A stretch of DNA of 64,000 bases, taken from contig NZ_CP023740.1 in the NCBI RefSeq assembly GCF_002752655.1, positions 116,220 through 180,219 of the forward strand, read 5' to 3'. The DNA comes from Methylosinus trichosporium OB3b. Its GTDB lineage: Bacteria > Pseudomonadota > Alphaproteobacteria > Rhizobiales > Beijerinckiaceae. Shown one piece after another: positions 52,546 to 59,940 of the stretch. The number at the start of each line of letters is the position of its first letter. Within the stretch, counting starts at the first letter, position 1. Below the pieces are notes generated by a model. The model was not told the origin of the DNA. It saw only the letters and a list, made by a program, of their open reading frames with translations, and did not search any database. Position numbers and translations under genes: made by a program.

Positions 52546-54780
52546 TCAGAATTTCAATTGAGCGGACACGGCGAATGTCCGCGGCTGGCCGACATAATTG
52601 CTCGTGACCCAGTATCGCGCATCGGCGACATTGGTCACGTCGAAACGCAATATGAGCTCTCGGCCGAGCGGTAGCTTTCGACCGAACAGCTCGGACGCGC
52701 GATATCGAAAGCCGATATCCTCGGTTCCGAACGACGGAAGATATTCGGTGTTCAATCGATCGACCGCCTGCTGACCGGTAAAATAATATCCGCCGGTGAG
52801 CGTCAGCCCCGGAGCGAAGGGCAGATCATATTCGCCGCTGATCTTGAACATGGTCCGCGCGATCCCTACCGGGACCTTGCCATCGATCGAGGGAGCCGTC
52901 GTCGAAGTGCCGCTCTGCGTCACGCGCGGATCGAGCAGCGTCAGACCGCCGAACACGCGCAACCCGTCCGTTACAACGCCGGTCGCCGTGAACTCGAGGC
53001 CGCGATTGCGCTGTCGGCCGTCCTGAACATAAGTGTAGGAGCCGTCGCCATTGTAGCGCGCGTATTGCAGCGCCTGCTCGATCTGGAAAAGCGACGCCGT
53101 CAGCAGGACGCTGCCGAGGTCGGCCTTGGCGCCGATCTCGTATTGACGGCCGACATAGGGCGGCAAGGTCGCGCCCGCATTGGTGTATCGGATGGTCCCC
53201 GAGCTCGACACGGCCTGACCGTTCTGAAGAGATTCGCTATAGGTCGCGTAAGTGGATAGCCATTCCTGCGGCTTGAAGATCAATGACGCGCTCGGCGACA
53301 ATCGGCTCTGCTCATAGCCCGAGGAGAGCATGCCCGTCGCGACGGTGAAATTGCTGGCGTGCAGCCATGTGTAATTGCCGCCGACCAGCAGCGACCATTG
53401 CTTGTCGAAGCTGATCTCGTCGCCCAGAACGACGTTTCTCTCATTGTTGTAGGTGGATGTCCCGACCGCCCCATAATTGGAAGCGGTCCATGACGGCATC
53501 GTATAATAGATGGGCGTGACGAAGTTCAGCCCTGCGAGGGTCTTGGCGGCATAGCTCGTCGGCGCGTTGCGTTGGCGATAATCGTCGCCGTAAAATCCGG
53601 TCGTCAGCTTGTGGTGAACGAAGCCGGTGTCGAAGCTCGCGTCGAGAAAAGCATAACCAGAATTCGCATGATAATGATAATTGGTGTTGTGTCCGGCGGT
53701 CTGGCTGTAGAGCCCATCGGCGGTCGACACGTTATTGTTGACATAAAAATTGTCGCGGATGGTCATCATCGCATAAGAGTAGGCCGCGCGCAGGGTGAAG
53801 ATGTCGTTCGCCTTCCATTTCAAATCGACGCCGATCCGATCGGTCTGGGACGAATAGGCGCCGAACGGCTGCCCGAAATTCCTGGTCGCGTCGGGGGCCG
53901 CCGGATGACGGACCTTGCTCGATCCATCCGCATTGGTTGCGAAGCTCCATGAGACGTCGGCTCCGCGGACGATCTGATCGTGATGAGACCCGATCAATGT
54001 CATCGTGAGATCCTGGACCGGGCGCCAGGCGAGCGCAGCGGTGAGCGCGTCGCGGCGGATCGACTGCGTGTCGACCGCGGTCTCGCCGTCCTGCCCGACG
54101 ATGTTCAAGCGATAGGAGAACTGTCCACCCGCATCGATCGGGCCGCCGAAATCGCCATGAATATATTTCGACAGCCCGCCGTAATTTCCGAGCGTCACAT
54201 CGGCCAGCGGCTTGTCGGTCGGTCTCTTGTAGACGTAGTTCAGCAAGCCGCCGACATTATTCGGGCCATATAGAAAGCTCGTGAGGCCGGTGTAGACTTC
54301 GACTCGCTCCTTGTCCTCGAGCGGAACGGAAAACAGATTTTGCATCCGCATTCCATCCTCGGCTGTTCCCGAGCCGTTGGCGAAAGCGAATCCGCGCAGC
54401 ATGAAGTTCGGCGACAAGCCGCGTGTCGAGGTCGAGCGCGTCTGAATGACGGGATCTATTCGATAGAGATCCTCGGTGCGGGAGAGCTGCAAATTCTCGA
54501 TCAACGCCGACGAGACGACATTGACCGAATAGGGCGTGTCGAGGATCGACTTCTGTCCGAGCGGTCCGAGATTGCTCACCGTCTTGGGCTTGTAGCCGGC
54601 CGCCTCGCTTCCCTCGGGCGCCGCGTCTCCACGGCGATCGGTGACCGACACGTCGGGAATCGGCGTCGCCTCCTCGGCGAGAGCAGTGGCTTGGCCGACG
54701 ATCAGCGCCAGCGTGGAAGCCGTCGCCATCGCAGTCCGGCGGAGGACCTTCGCCGTGACCAGAGGATTATCGTTCGTCAT
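52546..54780 (-). CDS. TonB-dependent outer-membrane receptor (siderophore-receptor type)
   Basis: The 744-residue protein from ATG 54780 has a signal peptide (TASTLALIVGQATALAEE), a TonB-box-like stretch (IPDVSVTD), a plug domain (QKSILDTPYSVNVVSSALIE, then FMLRGFAFANGSGTAEDGMR and EVYTGLTSFLYGPNNVGGLL) and a 22-strand barrel ending in a terminal aromatic (TFAVSAQLKF). It resembles ferric-siderophore receptors such as FhuE/FpvA but lacks an N-terminal signalling domain. Translation starting further upstream is unlikely because the signal peptide sits at this ATG with AGGA upstream. It is the second gene of the minus-strand operon. Confidence 0.93.
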   Translation of the reverse strand: MTNDNPLVTAKVLRRTAMATASTLALIVGQATALAEEATPIPDVSVTDRRGDAAPEGSEAAGYKPKTVSNLGPLGQKSILDTPYSVNVVSSALIENLQLSRTEDLYRIDPVIQTRSTSTRGLSPNFMLRGFAFANGSGTAEDGMRMQNLFSVPLEDKERVEVYTGLTSFLYGPNNVGGLLNYVYKRPTDKPLADVTLGNYGGLSKYIHGDFGGPIDAGGQFSYRLNIVGQDGETAVDTQSIRRDALTAALAWRPVQDLTMTLIGSHHDQIVRGADVSWSFATNADGSSKVRHPAAPDATRNFGQPFGAYSSQTDRIGVDLKWKANDIFTLRAAYSYAMMTIRDNFYVNNNVSTADGLYSQTAGHNTNYHYHANSGYAFLDASFDTGFVHHKLTTGFYGDDYRQRNAPTSYAAKTLAGLNFVTPIYYTMPSWTASNYGAVGTSTYNNERNVVLGDEISFDKQWSLLVGGNYTWLHASNFTVATGMLSSGYEQSRLSPSASLIFKPQEWLSTYATYSESLQNGQAVSSSGTIRYTNAGATLPPYVGRQYEIGAKADLGSVLLTASLFQIEQALQYARYNGDGSYTYVQDGRQRNRGLEFTATGVVTDGLRVFGGLTLLDPRVTQSGTSTTAPSIDGKVPVGIARTMFKISGEYDLPFAPGLTLTGGYYFTGQQAVDRLNTEYLPSFGTEDIGFRYRASELFGRKLPLGRELILRFDVTNVADARYWVTSNYVGQPRTFAVSAQLKF

Positions 54781-54950
54781 GACCTGTCCTTTTTCGTTTG
54801 CGCCTCGAGGAGACGCGCGTTCTCTTTCGCCGGCTCCTGAGAGAGCCCGGCGTCCTGTCCTTCGTGTCGCGCGTCGAATTGCGCTCGAGGTTGCTATGAA
54901 AAATCGAATGACGCCCGTTCCGGCCCCATGCGTCCGCTCTCGTGGCGGGC

Positions 54951-56519
54951 TCAGCGCGCGCCGCTCGACGGCGTTTTCGAAATCGGGATGCTCTTGCTCC
55001 AGGGAGGCTCGACGAGGCCCCGCCATGGCGCATTGAGACAGCGATCGAGCTCGGCCGCGAGACAGGCGAAGCCGTCGTAGCCCCAGAATGCATTGCCCTT
55101 GCGATCGAACAGCGACGAGAAGGGCAAGGCGGCGCGTCCCCGCTTGCGCCAATCGAATTCGTCACGGTCGAGACCCAAGACCAGATCCGGCGCGGCTTCG
55201 ACGATATAGGCCTCGATCGCTTCCAGGCTGGGACGCTCGCCGTCGCAGACGCGGCGAGGCGTGCGCCTCTTGCCGGTCTTGCCTTCCCAGCCCGTCACAT
55301 CGCCGATCCGCATGCCCAGAAGCCGGAACGGCTCCAGTTGGTCGTCCGTCATCGGCTCGAAATGAATCAGCAGCTTGCCCTCGAGACGGGGACGGTAGCG
55401 AGAGACGATCGCCTCGACGAGGCTGCGATTCTCGGCGACGACTCGTTCCGCTCGCGCCGCCACGCGTGGACCGAAGCAGACGGCGAGCTTGCGCAGGGAG
55501 GCATCGGTCGCCGACGGGCCGGCGAAGCAGGTCCATTGGATCGGCGCGCCGAACCATTTGTGCAGCAAATGAGCGTAGCCGCCGACGAGATGATCGGGCG
55601 ACGGCTCTCGGCCGAGGGAAAAGCCGATGATCAGCTTGCAGGCGCTCACGCGCGCCATGTCGCTGGTGGACGAGCCGGTCAACGCATGCACGGGCTGCAA
55701 ACCGATGTCGCGCAGCAGCTTGCTGACGATCCAGACCAAGCCCACCGCCTCGCGGAAGAAGGTGATCGCCACGTCACGCGACCGCGGCTCCGCTCGCACG
55801 CGACTGGCTGCTCCCCTCAAAGCCCAAGCCGTGTCGACGATATATGGCGGAGCGGAGCGCGCCGCCTCGCAGGCGAGCGGCGTGATCAGCCTGTCCAGCT
55901 CCTTCGCCTTCGTCTTGGCGACGCCTTTGACATTGGCGTCGAGGAAGAGGATCGGATCCTCGTTCAGGATCGTCACGCCGCGCGCGAGCGGAAAGAGCGT
56001 CGCCGCCTCGTCGAGCGCCCGCGCCAGCTTTTCGTCGCCGCCGTCCGGGAGGTCGTCGCCCCCGAGATTCGTGCACGCATGCAGCGCGGTGAAACCATCG
56101 ACGCCTTGCGTGAATCCAGGGGAAGTGAAACGCCCCGCCTGCGAGAAGACGCCGCAGCCGACGGGACCGTGAGCGAGCGAGAGCATGTCGAGATTGGCGC
56201 CCCAGCCGGAATTGCTCTCGGCCAGGAAGTGTCCCGAGCAATTTTTCAGACGGCCCGCCTCGGAGGGGCTGCGGGCGATCTGCGCGGGAAAGAGATCGGA
56301 GGCTGCCCGCTCGCGTGGCTTCGGGCCCTCGCTTTTCGGCTTTCGACCACGTGGGTCCTTTCGGTACGGAGACGGATCGGTGACGACTCGCGCCTCGGCG
56401 ACCGGAGGGGCGGAAAACTCTGCGGACGACAAACCGACCTTGCCGGCCGAAGGGCCGGTGCGCCAGCGGATCGGCAGGCCTTTCTGCTTCTTCGGAAGGA
56501 AGGGGTTGAGCATGCGCAT
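54951..56519 (-). CDS. NifD/AnfD-like nitrogenase component 1 homologue of unknown function
   Basis: After a basic N-terminal extension of about 90 residues, the 522-residue protein follows NifD through its length: KNCSGHFLAESNSGWG (Cys94, like P-cluster Cys62), LAHGPVGCGVFSQAGR (Cys122, like Cys88), FGGDKKLA-like PDGGDEKLARAL, LFPLARGVTILNEDP, RPRLEGK and WGYDGFACLAAELD. The third P-cluster Cys154 appears as Asp188, the FeMo-cofactor ligands Cys275 and His442 have no counterpart, and His195 is absent. It has no NifK-like partner or NifH in the window. It is the first gene of an operon with a TonB receptor, a radical SAM protein and a FecB-like protein. A role in reducing or remodelling an imported cofactor or metal complex is inference. 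Confidence 0.85.
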   Translation of the reverse strand: MRMLNPFLPKKQKGLPIRWRTGPSAGKVGLSSAEFSAPPVAEARVVTDPSPYRKDPRGRKPKSEGPKPRERAASDLFPAQIARSPSEAGRLKNCSGHFLAESNSGWGANLDMLSLAHGPVGCGVFSQAGRFTSPGFTQGVDGFTALHACTNLGGDDLPDGGDEKLARALDEAATLFPLARGVTILNEDPILFLDANVKGVAKTKAKELDRLITPLACEAARSAPPYIVDTAWALRGAASRVRAEPRSRDVAITFFREAVGLVWIVSKLLRDIGLQPVHALTGSSTSDMARVSACKLIIGFSLGREPSPDHLVGGYAHLLHKWFGAPIQWTCFAGPSATDASLRKLAVCFGPRVAARAERVVAENRSLVEAIVSRYRPRLEGKLLIHFEPMTDDQLEPFRLLGMRIGDVTGWEGKTGKRRTPRRVCDGERPSLEAIEAYIVEAAPDLVLGLDRDEFDWRKRGRAALPFSSLFDRKGNAFWGYDGFACLAAELDRCLNAPWRGLVEPPWSKSIPISKTPSSGAR

Positions 56520-56810
56520 TCGACCGTTTCATTGCGTAGCACAGATACATAACGTGACGAAGGCCCCGTTCTGTCAATATTTTTTTATTTGTCTGCAACC
56601 AGATATTTTTTTGTACAGAACACGACAAAAAATCTGTCGGTTTTCGACATGGCGCGGCGAGCCCGAGGGCCGGCACACGCCCGACGCGACGACCGCAAAT
56701 CACGCAAACTGAAGCCGAAATCGGCGATGGCGCTGCAATAATCCGCTTTGCGGACGGATCGGGCATGCGATATATCGAAATTCTATAACGATAAGGGGGA
56801 GCGGCTTTCC
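56520..56810. promoter_or_regulatory. Divergent regulatory region of the uptake cluster
   Basis: The stretch of 290 bases drives both arms. It has an unusually AT-rich core (56570-56640) containing GTTCTGT...ACAGAAC (56568-56574 and 56615-56621), two copies of ATATTTTTTT, and CGACA-N7-TGTCG (56623-56639). A metal-responsive regulator is expected for such genes, but no textbook Fur, Irr or RirA box was recognised. Alternatively the T-runs near GTTCTGTC may be a worn IS6 end. Confidence 0.5.
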
Positions 56811-57728
56811 GTGCACATCGGCTCGGAGACATCGACCGTGGGCGACGACCCGATGAGAGGCCTCTTCTCTGTGAGTGGAGCGCTTCTCTTCCTTCTTTTC
56901 TCGGTGCTCGTGCTGCTGATGTTGTTCTCACTGACGCTCGGGCGCTATCCCGTTCCCGCCGCCGAGGTGGCCCGCATCGTCCTCACGACTGCCCCGATCA
57001 ACGCCGTCGGACATTACGAGAACGCGCCATGGGTCGTGGTCGAGATCGTGCGCATGCCGCGCATTCTGCTCGTCACGCTCTGCGGCATGGGGCTCGCGAT
57101 GTCGGGCGCAGCCATGCAGGGGGTCTTCCGCAATCCGCTGATCGGCCCCGAAATCGCCGGCGTCTCCTCGGGGGCCTCTCTCGGCGGAGTCGCGGCGATC
57201 ATGCTGTCCTGGCAGTCCCTCGAGATCGTCGGCCTCGCCTTCGCCTCGGGCCTTGCCGCGCTCGCGGCCGCTTTCGCGCTAGCGCAACTCTCTGGACGCG
57301 GCAGCACGCTCGCCTTGGTGCTCTCCGGCGTCATTATCGGCGGCTTCTGTGGCTCGCTCGTGGGCCTGCTGCAGACGCTCGGCGAGACCGACGCCAGGGC
57401 GCTCGGCGTCGATGTGAATGCGTTGCGCTGGGCGCTCATGGGCCTCGTCGCCGTCACGGTTGCAGCGCAGGTCTCGGTCTCCGGCGGCGTCGGCTGGGTC
57501 GGACTCATCGTACCACATCTCGCGCGCATGCTGGTCGGGCCAGACCATACGCGACTCTTGCCGGCCTCGACCCTTCTCGGAGGCGTCTATCTCCTCGCGA
57601 TGGACGACATCGCGCGCAGCCTGACCGAGCAGGAGATCCCGATCGGCCTGCTCACCAGCGCCATTGGCGCGCCGATCTTCGCTTTCCTATTTTGGAAGAC
57701 GCAATCGAAGGGCTGGATGCGTGAGTGA
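56811..57728 (+). CDS. FecCD-family ABC permease with an internal deletion
   Basis: The 305-residue membrane protein has the FecCD landmarks PRILLVTLCGMGLAMSGAAM, QGVFRNPLIGPEIAGVSSGA, the LVLSGVIIGG helix, LGETDARALGVDV and GWVGLIVPHLARMLVGPDHT. Between GSLVGLLQ and TLGETDARALG, where relatives carry about 55 residues (the FWLMGSL segment and the next helix), nothing remains, so at least one membrane helix is missing. GTG 56811 has AAGGGGGAG upstream; TTG 56748 and ATG 56853 are alternatives. It overlaps the ATPase gene by eight bases. It would import the periplasmic ligand if the shortened form is functional. Confidence 0.88.
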   Translation: MHIGSETSTVGDDPMRGLFSVSGALLFLLFSVLVLLMLFSLTLGRYPVPAAEVARIVLTTAPINAVGHYENAPWVVVEIVRMPRILLVTLCGMGLAMSGAAMQGVFRNPLIGPEIAGVSSGASLGGVAAIMLSWQSLEIVGLAFASGLAALAAAFALAQLSGRGSTLALVLSGVIIGGFCGSLVGLLQTLGETDARALGVDVNALRWALMGLVAVTVAAQVSVSGGVGWVGLIVPHLARMLVGPDHTRLLPASTLLGGVYLLAMDDIARSLTEQEIPIGLLTSAIGAPIFAFLFWKTQSKGWMRE

Positions 57729-58533
57729 CACGGCGATCTCGATTTCGGACCTCGGCTATTTCTATCGGCCGGACGTCTGGGTGTTGCGCCATTGCGAGGC
57801 GCGCGTCGCGCGCGGCGGCGTTTTCGCGATTCTCGGCCCCAATGGGCGCGGCAAGACGACGCTGCTGCATCTTCTGATCGGCGCATCCAAGCCCCGCGAG
57901 GGAAGTCTCGCCGTGCGCGGTCGCATCGCTTTCGTCCCGCAATTGTTCGAGGCGAGCTTCGACTATACGGCGCTCGATATGGCGCTGATGGGCCGCGCAC
58001 GAAAGATCGGCTTGTTCTCGCAGCCCTCGCGCGCCGATGTGGAGGCGACGCTCTCGGCTCTCGACCGCTTCGGCATGGCCGATTTCGCCGAGCGGCCGTT
58101 CGGAGAGCTTTCCGGCGGACAGCGCCAGCTGGTGATCTTCGCGCGCGCGCTCGTCGCCGAGGCCGACATTCTGGTGCTCGACGAACCGACCTCGGCGCTC
58201 GATCTCGAGAATCAGGCGCTGGTCCTCGAGCGCATTGCGGCGCTCGCGCGAGAGGATGGACTGACGGTCGTGATGACGACGCATCAACCTCATCATGCCT
58301 TGGCCGTCGCCGACGACGCGCTATTGATGCGCGGCGAGGGCGACTATCTCGCGGGCAAGGCGCGGGACATACTGACAGAGGAGTCTCTACGATCGCTCTA
58401 TCGCGCGCCGCTGAAGCGCCTCGCCTTCGAACATGAAGGCGTCGAGGTCGAGACGATCGCGCCGATCCTCACGCCGACAAGGAGAGCGAATATTCGTTCC
58501 CAAACGGCGACGAAGGCGGAAGGCGCCGCTTGA
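57721..58533 (+). CDS. FecE-type ABC importer ATPase
   Basis: The 270-residue ATPase has Walker A GPNGRGKTT, Q-loop FVPQ, signature LSGGQRQ, Walker B ILVLDEPTSALD and the H-loop TTHQPHH, all intact. The DEPTSALDL form and DYTALDMALMGRARKIGLFS match the ATPases of iron-siderophore, haem and cobalamin importers. Translation from GTG 57721 overlaps the permease end; its own end overlaps the tonB start. It energises the FecCD-type permease from the cytosol. Confidence 0.93.
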   Translation: MSDTAISISDLGYFYRPDVWVLRHCEARVARGGVFAILGPNGRGKTTLLHLLIGASKPREGSLAVRGRIAFVPQLFEASFDYTALDMALMGRARKIGLFSQPSRADVEATLSALDRFGMADFAERPFGELSGGQRQLVIFARALVAEADILVLDEPTSALDLENQALVLERIAALAREDGLTVVMTTHQPHHALAVADDALLMRGEGDYLAGKARDILTEESLRSLYRAPLKRLAFEHEGVEVETIAPILTPTRRANIRSQTATKAEGAA

Positions 58534-59441
58534 TGGGCGCGGACGAGCGCGCGTCACGCGACACTCCGCTCGAGCGACCCGCCGCCTCGCCGCCGGAAGC
58601 CGTACGGCCGGCCGGGTTGCGGTCTCTGGCGATCAGCGTCGCGCTCGGCGCCCATGCAGCGCTATTTATCCTCTTCGCCGGCTTCCTCGCCGAGAAGGTC
58701 ACGCCGCTCGACGATTTGCGCGTGGAACTCGTGCAACAGGGGGAGACGGTCACGGAGACGAACATCTCACCGACGCCGGACGCGGCGCCGACGGCCGCTA
58801 TCGAGCCCATCCAGTCCGCCTCCCCAGACCCGACGCTGCGCGACGACACACAAATCACCATGTCGAAGCAACAGCCGCGCGCAGAAGCCGCAGATCTGCT
58901 GTCCGCGCCATTGCCGCAGGTAGAGGCTCCGGACGCGTTGCCGCTCGCGATCGAGCAACGGCGGATCGAGGACGCTCGAAAAAGCCAGCGGCGTGTGGAG
59001 GACAAAAAGCGTAAGGAGAAGCCGGAAGAGGTCAGACGCCAGGCGGCGCAGCGCATCGCACGCCGGGAGAGCGCGCAGTCGCGCCAGCTGGCGGCGCATG
59101 AGCAAGCGGGCGCCGCGGCGGTGCGGACCGGCGTGAGGGAAAGCGCCGGCAACGCGCCGCATATGTCGAAAGCCGCATATGCGGCCTTGGTCTCGGCCGA
59201 GATCCACCGCCACAAGCACTATCCTGCGAGCGCGCGTCAGTCCGGCTCGACGGGCGCGGTCAGCGTAATCTTCTCGATCGGACCCTCCGGCGCGATCGTC
59301 AGCCATTCCATCACGCGTTCGTCCGGCAATGGAGCGATCGACGCTGCGGTGCATGAGATGCTCGCCATTTCGCATCCACCGCCGCCACCGGGCGGCTTCT
59401 TTTACGGCAACGTCACCATTTCTTTCGATTTGGATCGCTGA
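58533..59441 (+). CDS. TonB energy-transducing protein dedicated to the cluster
   Basis: The protein of 302 residues has a short cytosolic part, one membrane anchor (SLAISVALGAHAALFILFAG), a charged periplasmic spacer rich in Pro, Glu, Gln, Arg and Lys (about 75-210), and a C-terminal TonB fold (HYPASARQSGSTGAVSVIFS, then SGNGAIDAAVHEMLAISHPP). Its ATG overlaps the ATPase stop. A private TonB for one receptor is common in alpha- and gammaproteobacterial haem and siderophore loci; ExbB and ExbD are not in this window and must be supplied elsewhere. Confidence 0.92.
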   Translation: MGADERASRDTPLERPAASPPEAVRPAGLRSLAISVALGAHAALFILFAGFLAEKVTPLDDLRVELVQQGETVTETNISPTPDAAPTAAIEPIQSASPDPTLRDDTQITMSKQQPRAEAADLLSAPLPQVEAPDALPLAIEQRRIEDARKSQRRVEDKKRKEKPEEVRRQAAQRIARRESAQSRQLAAHEQAGAAAVRTGVRESAGNAPHMSKAAYAALVSAEIHRHKHYPASARQSGSTGAVSVIFSIGPSGAIVSHSITRSSGNGAIDAAVHEMLAISHPPPPPGGFFYGNVTISFDLDR

Positions 59442-59454
59442 ACAGACGCGTTCC

Positions 59455-59940
59455 TAGTGGCGTGATTTCAGCCATTTTGAACGGGGAAGACCGGGTAGAG
59501 GCGTTTGAGCTTGATGCGGGCGTCGGCGGTGGTGAACCGCCAGTCGGCCTTCGCCTGATGCGTGTTGCGGTCGGCGACCCAGGCGGCGACTTCGGCGCGC
59601 AGGCTCTCGATGTCGCCGTTGCGGCGCGCGAGACATTGCGAGGATAGAACGCTGAGCTCGCTCTCGGCCATGTCGAGCCAGCTCCCATGTTTGGGCGTGT
59701 GACGCCACTCGAAGCGCGCGGTCAGCCGTCGGGCCTTCTCGGGCGCGAAAGCCTGGCAGAGCGAGGCGAAACCACAGCGCCAGCAACTCCGCCTCGCCGC
59801 GTGGGACGTCCGCACGACGCGGCGGCGCTCCTTCTGTCTCGACCGCCGCCGCCAGCTCCCCGGCGACGGTCCTGGCGTCGATCCATCGCGCGACGTCGAG
59901 CATTTCCGCGCCCGGTCAGCGCCGGTCGATCCGTTCACCA
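59455..59940 (-). pseudogene. IS630-family transposase, C-terminal remnant
   Basis: The minus strand reads APEKARRLTARFEWRHTPKH, GSWLDMAESELSVLSSQCLA and KADWRFTTADARIKLKRLYP, the conserved end of IS630 (ISRj1-like) transposases including the catalytic Glu in MAESE. Upstream of about 59760 the sequence drops out of frame and no start is present. It adjoins the porin stop, so an insertion probably ended the porin-tonB intergenic space. Confidence 0.82.

Noticed and set aside
54951..56519. Calling the NifD-like protein a nitrogenase alpha chain or NifE
   Set aside because: Missing cofactor ligands, no NifK/NifN or NifH neighbour and a transport context argue against either name.
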